A stretch of DNA of 44,413 nt from Basidiobolus meristosporus CBS 931.73 (GCA_002104905.1 MCFE01000695.1:1-44413); one strand, 5' to 3'. Numbered from the stretch's first letter, positions 24,060 through 34,617 are shown. Notes: a model not told the origin generated them from the letters alone. Made by a program: numbers and translations.

Positions 24060-25680
24060 GTGGGTAGCTTCTTACCAAATTTGGTAAGAAGGTTGTTCAC
24101 CAAGGTTCACTATGTAGATCCTCAAGAGCCACTATTTGCTACACTGGCGGAGGAGTTCATCAAGCTTCCGAAGCAATTCTACGGCGAAAACGTTACTGAC
24201 CACTACATTCTGGATCTTTATAATGAATTGTTACCAGCCTCTTCAGATAAGCAATACTTGAAATCCACCACCAAGGCTGTCGTGCACGCACTCAGAAAGG
24301 CCGACAAGAACGCTGTTTGGGTGATGCAGAGTTGATTCTTGACCAGCACTCAGTTCTGGACTCCGGGTGTTACCAAGTCGTTCTTGGATGGGATCTGGGA
24401 GACTGAGGGCAAGGCGTTTGTCATCGATCTTTATTCTGAGGAATTGCTGCAGTGGAAGTATACAGATGGTTACTACGGCATGGATTGGGGATGGAGCATG
24501 TAAGTTATCGGTCGATGGGTGATTTCGGGTCCACTAATGAAAGTCTCCTAGGATCGACAATTTTGCTGGCGGACAAGGAATCTTCGGGGTTCCTCCCACC
24601 GTGTTGGCTGAGCCATTTGCTGGGTACCATCATTCCGCAAAGAGCATGAGGGGAATGGGGGTCACGCCTGACGGGACTAACACCAATGAATTCCTGTACC
24701 ACATAGTAACTGATATCGCTTGGAAGGATCCTAATCAGCCTTTGAGCGGTAAACCATTGGTAGACCAGTTCATCCAGCGGCGCCACGGTCCCAAACAAAC
24801 TACCCCGTTGATGTTGGAGGCCTGGGACCAGATCTCCAAGTCCTTGTGGAACATCACTGGAGAGCCTGACCGGTAAAGCTAAATCATATCTGGACCTCAG
24901 CCCGAAGTTAGATATGGTGGCATATGGATCGAGACCAAGAGGGAGGAAGCGCTCATACCGCTGTTCAGCAGGGGCTGGATGAACTTGCTCAAGAGGACTC
25001 GTTGCTAGAGCTGACTCTAGGATCGAAAGCCAATAATGCATCAACCGGGCTCCGCTTCGATATAATTGACGTGACTCAAGAGGTTTTGTTAAATACAGTA
25101 TTGCCAACATTGCAAAAGGAATTGGTCAAAGGATTTAACCAGACTGATGTGCCTCGGATTACCCTCTATGGCAGTCTAATAGAGGCATTGATACTAGATA
25201 CCAACAGGTTGCTCTCAACGCACACTCAGTCCCACCCTGGTAAATGGTTGGGCTACGCAAAGGCCACGGCCAAGAACATGAAGGTGACTGCCGGTGAGCA
25301 ATTCATCACTCAACAAGTTACTTGGAATTCCAGGCGTGTAACCAAATCACTTGGTGGGGTCCAGCTTCTCATGGAGCCTTAGCCAACTATGCTCCCAAAC
25401 ACTGGGCTGGGCTTGTCAAGACATGCCATCTTCCTAGATGGCAGCATTTCTCAAAGTCCTTGCTACAGGTTGCTCGTGCAATGGCAAGGCCTATGACCAA
25501 GATAGGTTCAATGCCGAGGTTGCTGCATTAGAGAGCAAATGGCAGTATGGTACATGGGGGCGAAACAAAGGGGAGACATGGGACCCTTTACCGCAGGATG
25601 ATATGGTTGTGGTAGCACAGGGAATTTTTGGTAGATGGGGTAAACTGGCTACCAATATTTCCCAAAATAAATCTGCCTAA
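24060..25680 (+). pseudogene. alpha-N-acetylglucosaminidase (GH89) pseudogene
   Basis: Remnant of a glycoside hydrolase family 89 enzyme (the human lysosomal NAGLU family), which removes terminal alpha-linked N-acetylglucosamine. Only about the C-terminal 60% remains. It opens at a point matching the middle of the catalytic domain (VHYVDPQEPLFATLAEEF) and keeps the acid/base context LYNELLPAS. A stop (TGA at 24333) sits where the family has tryptophan. A 52-nt intron (24500-24551) is still well formed, and splicing gives MDWGWSM-IDNFAGGQGIFG. The frame then breaks near 24870-24930, near 25330 and near 25485. The C-terminal part is FDIIDVTQEVL, NQITWWGPASHGALANYA and DRFNAEVAALESKW. AATAAA lies at 25692, before retrotransposon B1. 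Clearly a decayed gene; I see no N-terminal half upstream. Confidence 0.9.
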
Positions 25681-25734
25681 AGCATTTTGTCAATAAAACC
25701 TGGAATACTCCATTATTAGTCATAAAAATGTGGG

Positions 25735-26758
25735 TTAGGGGAGGGAAAGTCACCAAGTTGGTGAAATCTTTATTTGAGTCAAGAGCTAATCTAAGTACAA
25801 ATAAAGAAGTCAATTAAGAGGTCTCGAACCTCTCTAGTAAGTAATCTAACTTATGTTTTGTTTCATTTCTAATGTTTGTTTCAATGAAGTAAAGTTCATC
25901 AGGGGTAAATATAAGATTCAAGGGTTTTGGGGGAAGTACACATTGTAGATGTTTCTGATCAATAATATCCAAGACTGGAACCCAGCCTGGGATTAGGTGT
26001 AGTAGGAAAGGTGTGTGGACTTGTAAGTAGCTCTGCCACATAGATCTTAGATGGCCCTGCACCAGTAGTCTTGGTTTCTCAGCTTTTTGAAGTTTTGAAG
26101 CAAGCTCTGTTACTACAGCAGAGCCAACCAGGGTGTGACAGCAAGAAGATCTCAGAGAGGAGTTAGATTCAAGCCATTGTTTGATGGAGGGGTTATGTGA
26201 TTTCTGATGTTTGACTAGGTAGGAAGCATGAAAATAGACCATTTGGGTTATGTATGGGTAGAACCCAAAGGCTCCATTAGTTGCATGGATATAGGGAGAT
26301 ACTGGAAGATAAGGTACCAAGGATCTGATACACTGATGGAGAAATTTATCCAGGTGGTGATGTTCTCTGGAGGTTAGGGGTATAATGTGGAGACCAAATT
26401 CAAGTACTGGCAGTACATACTGCTTTAGAAGTATAGGGATCTTTTGAATTGGAGTTTCTGGAGTGACTACTACTAGAAGCTTTTTAAGGGCCTGTTGGGC
26501 AAGACAGATCCTATTATTCAGGTGGAGCATTGAGTCAATCCCATGTTGACAAAATGGCAGACCTAGATATATGGCTGTTTGTTGTGGCAGAATGCTAGTG
26601 TTCTGTATAGTTGTAGTGCACCCAATTGTGACTGTCTTGGAAATTGAGAGTGAGAGGTTGTTGGCAGCCTAGTACTTATCAATGATGGCAGTGTCTGTTA
26701 TGGGATTAGGAGTAGCAATCTTGATAACATCCACATAGAGAGTTAGTAGTAGATAGGG
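25735..26758 (-). mobile_element. non-LTR retrotransposon B1, 5'-truncated
   Basis: Minus-strand fragment of a LINE-like element, family B. The sense strand starts inside the reverse transcriptase at the catalytic motif, here LLLTLYVDVIKIA, so the second Asp of the usual [FY]xDD is Val. It has one in-frame stop shortly after. It then runs through the thumb/C-terminal region (open from 26530 to 25814: LLKQYVLPVLEFGLHIIPLTSRE, NGAFGFYPY) to the stop at 25814. A short 3' tail contains AATAAAG, a small stem-loop and the terminus CCCCTAA. It is a clear paralogue of element A but strongly diverged. Its 5' break lies directly at the 3' end of A1. Confidence 0.9.
25750..25764 (-). promoter_or_regulatory. 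3'-terminal stem-loop of B1
   Basis: The sense strand reads TCACC-AACTT-GGTGA, a 5-bp stem near the very 3' end of the element. Families A and B share the stem, while the loop differs. It probably serves as the RNA signal recognised by the element's reverse transcriptase; this is inference from conservation. Confidence 0.5.
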
Positions 26759-29194
26759 TTAGGGGGGGAGACAGTCATCAACAGGTGAAATCTTTATTTC
26801 AGCGGAAACAAAGAAGCCAGCACTACTGTTGTAGCTTTGATACAAGAGTGTGTAGCTGAGGGGAATTTGTAGGTAAGTTAATAAGAAGTGATGATAGTTC
26901 TTCAGTGCTCAAGACACTGTTCAGTGGGAAGGGGGGTAGCAAGAGAGGTAAGAATGACTTGTGAACAACATTAATGAGGGGAATATGATAAGGATTGATA
27001 TTCATCATAAAGGGAGTGTGCTGCTGCAGATATTGCTGCCAAAGGTTGGTCAAGTACTTCAGGTAGGCCAGCTTGGGTTTTTCTGACTGCAGAATGTAGT
27101 GAGCAAACTTCTTGACTTCAGGATCTCCAAGTATAGTTCTCCAGCAGGAGCCAGGTGTAGTGCGGTGTGTTCTCTTCCAGGCCTTAATCAGTGGGTTGTT
27201 GCAGTGGTGAAGTCTGAGATATAATCTGGTTCTAAGGTAGAGAAGTCTGATCTTATAGGGCATAAACCCAAAAGCACCAAGAATAGCATGTCTGTAGGGG
27301 CATTCAGGCAAATGAGGCACCAAGGAGGTAATGCACCATACTGCAAACTTGTCAAGCTTAGTGCAGTCTCTAGAAGTAAGAGAGAGAAGTGGTAAGCCAT
27401 ATTCCAGGACAGGGAAGACAAACTGCTTGAGTAGAAGGAGGCAGCTGGGAGCTGAAGTTGTAGGAGGAGTAACAGCCAGTAGCTTGTGGAGTGCCTGTCT
27501 TGCCAGGATAATTCTCTTCTTCAGGTGTGCTCCAGAGTCTAGTCCAGTAGGAAGGAAAGGAAAGCCAAGATATGTAGCAGAAACCTGAGCAGGTAGAGTG
27601 GAGTTCTCCAAGTTGATGGGAGAGCCCAAAGGTGCTGTCTTTGCAATGGAAAGCTGGAGATTATTCTTCTGCAGATACTGGTGGATGGTCTGGGAGTCTT
27701 GTTGCACATTGGAGGAGGATATTCTGATGTCATCAGCAAAGAGAGTAACCAGGCAGTCAGCTGACAGTCTTGGGAAATCATTCAGGAGGATGGCAAACAG
27801 TATAGGACCAAGCACAGAGCCTTGAACCACTCCATTAGGAACTGAGAACACAGCTGATTGCTCACTTGGGTGCAGAATTCTTGCTTGTGGATCCAGAAAC
27901 AGAGACCTGACAAGGAGGGTGAGAGAGGTACTGGAGAAGCATTGCAACTTGGACCAAAGCAGATTTCTGTCAACTGAATCAAAGGCCGTGGTAATATTAA
28001 ACAGAACAGAGGGATACTTGCACTGGAGAGAGTGATCTTGGCTAAGTATGACTGCATATTCCAAGGAGAGGCCAGGAACAAAACCAAACTGTGCAGGATG
28101 AAACTTGAGGGAGTCAGAGTAGAGCTCCTGAGCAAGCAGAAGCTCAAACACCTTTCTGCAGGTGGGCAGCAGAGATATTGGCCTGTAGGAGCTAGGATCC
28201 AGGTGCTTTCCTTTACCCTTGTACAGTGGCAGAACATTTGCAAAAGACCATTCCTCAGGAGTAAAAAGCTGGGCTGAGCATTGCTGAAACAGTGGAAGCA
28301 GAAGTGCAGACATGGCCTTGGTACTAGTCTTCAGAAGCTCATAGGAGATTGTGTCCACACCTGGAGCAGTAGAGTTGGGAAGCCTCTTGAGCACATTATG
28401 GATTCTCCCTTGATCAAGTGCAAGTGGGATGGGCAGAGTCTTGAAGCCAGGATGAAAGCCAGGAGTTGAGTACTGCTTTGTAGAGAAGAAGACGTTAGCC
28501 AGCTGTTCTGTTGAAGGTAACTTCCTGGAAGAGGGCCTCATTGCCCTGTAGAGTCTTGATACTGTTCTTGTTATAGAGTTGGAAGATTGCAGAGGCAAAG
28601 AACTCATAATATGATCCCAGAGCTGAGTATGCAGAGTGTGGTGAATTGCCTTGGAGTGGTGTATTGCTGTCAGGAGGAGTTTCTCTGTTTTTGGGTTAGG
28701 GAAACTCAGGTAGCTTTGTTGCAGGGCTGAAACAATGGATTCCCATTTTCTTGAGGTAACAGCAGTAGTCTTGCATGGCAGTGAGAGGGAGGCAGACACC
28801 AGAATCAGATGCTTCACAAAGAGCCAGGCATAGTTGAGATCATCTGGCAGAGAAAGTAGCAAACTGGCAAGCTTCAAGTAGTTCCCAAAGTCTTTCTTCT
28901 GATTCTTGGTAGCTTTGTGGGTGAGCACAGTAAGTTTTGGCAGCTTCTTCTTCACAACTGGTTGCATAGAAAGGGACCAGGCTGGGTGGTCAGAGGCTCA
29001 CAAGGATCCTAGCTCAGCTCCAGAGAATTGCTTAACTTCATTCACAAAGTAGAGGGCAGCAGCAGAAGGACAGATCCAGTCAACACATCTTTTCTCAGAT
29101 TGAGCACCTAGTGCTAGCAGGTGGCTTTCTCTCAGGAAGTTCAGTAGGAATGTAGACCTTGGCTTCATTCTTGCAGTCAGAGTAGTCTAGTTCT
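26759..29194 (-). pseudogene. non-LTR retrotransposon A1, ORF2 main part
   Basis: Sense strand is minus. This is the 3' part of an A element whose 5' part lies at 33882-34394, beyond the inserted copia. It encodes the last third of the endonuclease domain (VDWICPSAAALYFVNE, SDHPAW) and the complete reverse transcriptase (open from 28967 to 26823). Landmarks are YKGKGKHLDPSSYRPISLLP, QFGFVPG, GVVQGSVLGPILFAI and FADD. Lesions compared with copy A2: TAG at the copia junction, TGA at 28998-29000, and in RT motif A the catalytic Asp changed to Asn (FNITTAFD, near 27,997). The copy is therefore inactive. The 3' untranslated tail is only about 65 nt, with AATAAAG and terminus CCCCTAA. Confidence 0.92.
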
Positions 29195-29543
29195 TGTTGT
29201 AAGAGTCTTGGAGATATTGGAAGTGATTGGGAGAACAAGTAGATTATGTGGTTTTCACTTAATGATTTATTGATTGTAGAAGTAGTATTTATACTTTTAC
29301 CTAGTCTTGGCATAACAAACACGTAGAATAGGTTAAGGAAGGTCCCAAGAACATGTGTGCAAAGTTTGGGGCTGTTTGGACAACTTTGAGAATTTTCATG
29401 TTCTGGGTACCTGGTATTTTGGTGAAAATATTCTAAGTAAATCCCAACAAGGAATTTGGTCAGTATTCTCTAGGATTTGAAGGTAATGATCTAAGTGACT
29501 AAGTTAGGTGAATATTTAGGTGGAAATACAAATTTTTACAACA
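29195..29543 (-). repeat. copia 3' LTR
   Basis: This is the downstream LTR in sense direction, 349 bp. A TATA-like GTATAAATA and an AATAAA (in CAATCAATAAATCATT) lie in its second half, giving the usual promoter and polyadenylation functions. It is nearly identical to the 5' LTR. Confidence 0.95.
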
Positions 29544-29552
29544 CTCCCACTC
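29544..29552 (-). promoter_or_regulatory. copia polypurine tract
   Basis: Sense sequence GAGTGGGAG sits immediately before the 3' LTR and two bases after the pol stop codon. It is the expected primer site for plus-strand DNA synthesis. Confidence 0.8.
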
Positions 29553-29554
29553 AG

Positions 29555-32500
29555 CTAAATGTTCATACTGACTAGTCCTAATTTTGACCTAAGATATTCA
29601 AACTTGTCTCTAGCTAATGGTTTGGTAAATATGTCTGCAATCATTTCATCTGTAGGACAGTAAACTAAGCTAACTAAGTTATTCTCTATAGCTTCACGTA
29701 TGAAATGATGTCTAATATCTATGTGCTTGGTTCTAGCATGAAAAGTTGGATTTCTACCTAATTGTATACATCCTTGATTATCTTGAAATAAAGTAATAGG
29801 CGTTTTTTGACATAGGCCTAAATCTGTAAAGAGCTTTCTTAACCACATTGCTTCTTTTGTAGCTTCACAGGCTGCCATATACTCTGCCTCTGTAGTAGAA
29901 AGTGCTACGGTTGGTTGCTTTCTTGAATCCATGAAATTGCTCCTTTACAGTAAAGAAAGGTGTATCCTGTGGTGGATCTTCTGTCTTCTAAATTTCGTCC
30001 CCAAGCAGCATCAGAGTATCCCACAAGATCCTGTTCTGAATCCTTATAAGTGTATCTTAAGCAGATATCAGCAGTTCCTTTTAGGTATCTAAAAATCCGC
30101 TTAACTGCTGCAATATGATCAGATCCATAATTCTGATTATGTTGGCTGACAACTCCCACTGAATATGAGATATCTGGACGTGTTCCAAGCATGATATACA
30201 TCAGACTGCCGACCATAGATTGATAAGGAAAGTCAGGGCTTTCAGATGGCACCAAGCTCTCTTGATTTGGTTGAGTTTTGACCAAGTTAAGGTTTGTCTC
30301 CATTGGGGTAGCTGCCGGTTTACAGTCTTCCATTTTGTACTTCTTTAGTATATCTTGAATATACTTGGATTGGCTTAGGGTAATAGTCTGGGTACTTCTG
30401 TCTATGGAGAACTTAATCCCTAAGTAGTAACTGAGTTCTCCTAGATTGGACATCTTGAACTCCTTAGATAGGCTGGATTTAGTCTCTTCCAATGTTTCTA
30501 GGTTATTGGCGGCTATAATAAGATCATCCACATATAGAGCTAATAGAACTGGATTTGCTCTATCTGGCTTATAGTATATACTATAGTCAGCATTACTCCT
30601 TTTGAAACTCAAAGATTCCAAATAAGAATCTATCTTGCAATTCCAGGCTCTTGGTGATTGTTTGAGACCATATAGTGACTTTTTAAGCTTGCAGACCAAA
30701 TGGGGGTTATCTTGGTCAACAAACCCATCAGGCTGGTCCATATACACGTCCTCATCAAGTTCTCCATTCAAAAATGCAGTTTTTACATCCATTTGATGAA
30801 TAAAAAACTTATATTTGGCTGCAATAGCCAATATTAATCTGATGGAATTAAACTTGGCTACCGGTGCAAAGGTCTCAGTATAGTGCAAGTCCTTTTGTTT
30901 GAGAGTATCCTTTGGCTACAAGTCTTGCTTTGTATCTTTCAATTGTACCATCAGCCTTGTACTTTTGTCTTGAAGACCCATCTGCATCCAATTGATTTTC
31001 GGTTGATTGGTAATTTGACTAAGTCCCAAGTTTGATTTTCCATCAGGGCCTGATATTCCTCAGTCATTGCAGATCTCCAAAACTTTGTCTGAGGGCTATT
31101 TAGGGCCTCTTTTACAGTCTGGGGTTCATCAATATGGACTGAATAGGCATAGGCTAAGTTTGTACCCTCATTGATATAGTAATTTGGGCTATTTCTTGTC
31201 CGAATTGGATCTCCGGGCATTTGATACTGGAATGATCACTTCTGGGATATTCCTGGGCACTGATTCTGGCTGAACCACGGTTGTAGAGTCCTCTGGAGTG
31301 AAAAAATTTTCATTGTTTTGCTCTGATTCAATCCTGACAATTGGTGGACTTGAGATCAAATTTTCGTCATCATCTGATGTCATTTTTTGTGAAAATTTTG
31401 AATTTTCATCAAACAACACATCCCTGGACTTGATCAGCTTCTTTGCTTTGGTATTGTAGAGTCTGTATGCCTTACTCTCATTGCAGTAGCCCAAAAATAT
31501 GCATTTTACACTTTTTGGCTCAAATTTTGACTGATTTCCGGCCAGTTTTTTGGCATATGCTGTACACCCAAATATTCTTAGATGTTCTGCACTTGGTCTG
31601 TATCCATACCATGCTTCAAATGGAGTAGAATCACAAAGTATTCTGTTATAACTCCTATTTTTAAGATATACAGCAGTGGCAACTGATTCCGCCCAAAAAT
31701 CATAGGATAATTTTTGATCATGGATCATAGATCTTGCCATATCAATTATTGATCTGTTAGCTTGTTCTGCTACTCCATTTTGCTGTGGGGAGTATGGTAC
31801 AGTAGTCTCTTGCTTTATCCCATGAATTTTGCAGAAGTGGATGAAGAGTTTTGAGGTATATTCTCCACCATTGTCAGAGCGTATTTTCTTGATTTTTTCA
31901 CCAGTTTCTCTCTCCACCATGGCTTTAAACTCCCTGAACTTAGACAGAGCTTCTTCCTTTCTCTCCATGAAGTAGACCCATGTGTATCTTGTATAATCAT
32001 CAATAAAAGTGATTAAATACTTCATCCCGCCTAAGGATAAATTTTGCATAGGTCCACACAGATCTGAGTGAATTAGATCTAATTTTTTCTTAGTTTTGAT
32101 TAACCCAGAGCTCTTGAACGGTTGTCTGGCTTGTTTCCCATATATGCAGGCTTCACAGTGCTCCAAATTAGCTGGGGGATCAATTTTCACTCCAGAAATT
32201 AGCTGATCTTTGATCATTTTACGCAAATAATCAAAATTGATGTGTCCAAATCTCCTGTGCCAAAGCATTGGTGTTTCTTCATTTAAGTTACTTATATTGG
32301 CTTCCAGATATGATGGAATATAAGTCAACTTGTATAGATTCTGATCTCTGATGCCCAAAGCAATATGAGCACCATTTTGATCAGTGATCCTGCATCCAGA
32401 ATTGTCAAAACTGAAACTGAGTCCTTCTGCTGTGGCCTTGCTTACAGAGAGTAGGTTCTTGGCTATTTCTGGTACATAGAGTACTTCTTTAAAGGTCAGT

Positions 32501-33528
32501 GTATGGCTTCCTTCACTGCTTCTAAGGTTTACTTGGATAGTTCCTTCTCCCACTGCATCAAGTGTTCTATTGTCACCCATGAAAACCTTCTTAATTGGAA
32601 TTTCTTGATATTGGGTAAAAAGTTCTTTTTGGTGTGTAAAGTGTTGAGAAGCTCCAGAGTCAATATACCACGTCTGAGAATCCTTGTTTGTGGTCATATT
32701 TAGTGCAGATATGAATAGTCTATCTTCAGTTGTTGCAGCATTTCCATATTCAGGCTTCTTTTGCTGATAATCTCTCTTTTTGAGACACCGGTCTGATGTG
32801 TGTCCTTTCCTTTTGCAGTAGTTGCAAAATAGGTTGCTGTTGCCTTTGTAGGGTCTTGGGTACCTCCTTTGTTGGTTATCATTGCTTATTAAAGCATTTT
32901 CTTCTTCCTTCTTATTGGCGCTTGATTTTCTTAATTCTTCATCCAGGAGCCTTCCATATACGTAATTTAAGGTCAAATCTTCAGTTCTGGACTCTAGGGC
33001 TGATACAAGGCCCTGAAACTCGTCTGTCAGGCTATTCAGGATGGTAACTATCACATCCTCATCAGTAGTTGGTACGCCCACAGATTCCATCTCATCTACC
33101 AGCAGGGTAATTCTGTTAATTAGATTTTTCATTTCTTCTCCTGGCAGCATCTTTGTAGTAAAGAATTTTCTTCTCAGATACATTTTCTTGGCAGCTGAAC
33201 ATGACTGGTAGGTGTCTTCTAATGCCTTCCAGGCATTCTTTGCCGTTTTTGCTCTTGAGCATTGAATTAGCAATTTGTCCTTGACATTAAGGCAAATGCA
33301 GTTAAAGGCACTTTGTTCTTTCTTCTGGTACTTCAAGGCTTCCTCTCCCACGTTTTTAGGAGGGCATTCTTCTCCCATGACAATATCCCAAAGGCCTCTT
33401 TCTTGTAGCAGCATCTTCATCTTCACCTTCCACACTTGGTAGTTAGATCCATCCAACTTTTCAGCAGAGGGAAAAATTCCAGTAATAGCAGTAGTAGACA
33501 TTGCAGAGAGTGACAGCTTGGGGCTCAT
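29555..33528 (-). pseudogene. copia Gag-Pol polyprotein, frameshifted
   Basis: Single gag-pol frame in Ty1/copia order. Gag (DGSNYQVWKVKMKMLLQE), a CCHC knuckle (CNYCKRKGHTSDRC), protease DSGA, then integrase with HHCC (CEACIYGKQARQPF) and DDE landmarks (SDLCGPM, IRSDNGGEY, SPQQNGVAEQ). Reverse transcriptase follows with RWVFK, MDVKTAFLNG and the active site YVDD, then RNase H (STTEAEYMAACEATKEAMWL and HIDIRHHFIRE). The likely start is the ATG at 33528, which lies inside the primer-binding site. The frame is open further upstream, but that lies before or around the LTR promoter. Frame breaks occur near 31,215, 30,963, 30,892 and 29,928, each apparently a small indel; the coding content is otherwise well kept. 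Confidence 0.93.
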
Positions 33529-33532
33529 AACC
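33520..33532 (-). promoter_or_regulatory. copia primer-binding site, half-tRNA iMet type
   Basis: Directly after the 5' LTR the sense strand reads GGTTATGAGCCCC. It is complementary to the anticodon region of fungal initiator tRNA-Met (GGGCTCATAACC), not to a tRNA 3' end. Drosophila copia and yeast Ty5 use such internal priming with a cleaved half-tRNA. The ATG inside this site is in frame with gag. Confidence 0.8.
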
Positions 33533-33881
33533 TGTTGTAAGAGTCTTGGAGATATTGGAAGTGATTGGGAGAACAAGTAGATTATGTGGTTTTCACTTAA
33601 TGATTTATTGATTGTAGAAGTAGTATTTATACTTTTACCTAGTCTTGGCATAACAAACACGTAAAATAGGTTAAGGAAGGTCCCAAGAACATGTGTGCAA
33701 AGTTTGGGGCTGTTTGGACAACTTTGAGAATTTTCATGTTCTGGGTACCTGGTATTTTGGTGAAAATATTCTAAGTAAATCCCGACAAGGAATTTGGTCA
33801 GTATTCTCTAGGATTTGAAGGTAATGATCTAAGTGACTAAGTTAGGTGAATATTTAGGTGGAAATACAAATTTTTACAACA
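33533..33881 (-). repeat. copia 5' LTR
   Basis: This is the upstream LTR in sense direction, 349 bp. The TATA-like box (sense GTATAAATA) is at 33632-33624, so transcription probably starts near 33,600-33,590. The polyadenylation hexamer lies shortly after. Confidence 0.95.
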
Positions 33882-34394
33882 GTTCTCAGGATGGGGAATG
33901 TTGAGATCTCCAAGCAAGATAACAGGTGTTGATATAGATTGTTGGTATTGCTGAACCTTCTGGCATATAACTTGCACTTCCTGAAGGGCAAGACTTGGAG
34001 GCAGATAGCAGAGCACCAGACTGATAGTTGGCAACTGGAGAGCAGCACAGTAAGGGGAGTAAAGAGGAACACAGAGCTGAGGAGTATTGATGGTAGAAGA
34101 GATGAAGCAGATAGAGGAGGTATTCTTTGTTCTAGGAGTAGAAAAGCAATATAGATTAGTCAAAAGTATAGAGGGTAGCTGGACATCAATCAAGCACAGG
34201 AGGGAAAATCTTGAAAGAAGTCTCTCTAGAGTTGGTCTTGATGGCTGTATGCTGTTGCTGTTAAGCAACAGAACTTCAGGTAGTCAGACAGAGGTTGTAG
34301 CTTCTTCAGAGGCAGCATTGATAATGTGACCTGCAGAGTCCCAGAGCTCTTCAAATGGTGCATCACCTAAGTCAGCAAGGAGGGAAATGGCATG
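33882..34394 (-). pseudogene. A1 retrotransposon: ORF1 end and ORF2 start
   Basis: This is the 5' part of the same A1 copy, continuing from 29194 across the copia insertion. The sense strand holds the last codons of ORF1 (DSAGHIVNAASEEATTS), the stop TGA at 34286-34284, and in the same frame the endonuclease start (PEVLLLNSNSIQPSRPTLER to ILLGDLNIPHPE). It ends abruptly at 34394, where copy A2 continues into ORF1, so A1 is 5'-truncated. The readthrough-like signal is conserved (separate entry). Confidence 0.92.
34252..34286 (-). promoter_or_regulatory. UGA-CUA plus hairpin at ORF1/ORF2, copy A1
   Basis: Sense order: TGA CTA at 34286-34281, then nine bases, then the stem CTGTTGC (34271-34265), loop TTAACA and GCAACAG (34258-34252). 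It equals copy A2 except for one loop substitution. See the A2 entry for the interpretation as a stop-codon readthrough signal. Confidence 0.6.
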
Positions 34395-34617
34395 GGTTAG
34401 GGTGTAGGTGTTATAGTAAGGGCTAGGAAAAGGTTAGAAGAGCAGGGGGTCTGGGGGATGCAGTCTCCTAGAGAATAAAAAAGCAGGGGGTTTGGGGGAT
34501 GCAATCCCCCATACTGCTCCCAAACTCTTTAAATTCACTTTGGATTACTTTTCTCTCATTCTTGGTTCTGGTCCCTTAGGGTTACAAATCCTCCTCCTAA
34601 CCCTTATCACCCTAACC
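34395..34617. mobile_element. short TIR element (MITE-like), 223 bp
   Basis: The ends are imperfect inverted repeats: left GGTTAGGGTG...AGTAAGGGCTAGG, right CCTCCTAACCCTTATCACCCTAACC. The interior holds two copies of an AGCAGGGGGTYTGGGGGATGCARTC word, the second followed by a GGGGGATGCAATCCCCC hairpin. There is no coding capacity. It abuts the truncated 5' end of A1. Class and target duplication are undetermined. Confidence 0.55.

Larger units (their letters stand above)
29195..33881 (-). mobile_element. Ty1/copia LTR retrotransposon inserted in A1
   Basis: A full-length 4687-bp element, sense strand minus, with two 349-bp LTRs (33881-33533 as 5' LTR, 29543-29195 as 3' LTR). I count two differences between the LTRs, so the insertion is young. 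The LTRs begin TGTTGTAA and end TTACAACA. The 5-bp target duplication GTTCT occurs at 29190-29194 and 33882-33886. The target is A1 ORF2, just after the GDLN endonuclease motif. Copy A2 shows the uninterrupted site. Gag-pol is broken by several frameshifts, so this copy is probably not autonomous. Confidence 0.97.

Noticed and set aside
29095-29322. ORF reading from A1 into the copia 3' LTR
   Set aside because: Crosses the insertion junction and has no meaning as a gene.
34395-34405. Telomere repeat remnant at the A1 5' break
   Set aside because: The GGGTTAGGGTG word is better explained as the left end of a short inverted-repeat element whose right end lies at 34617.
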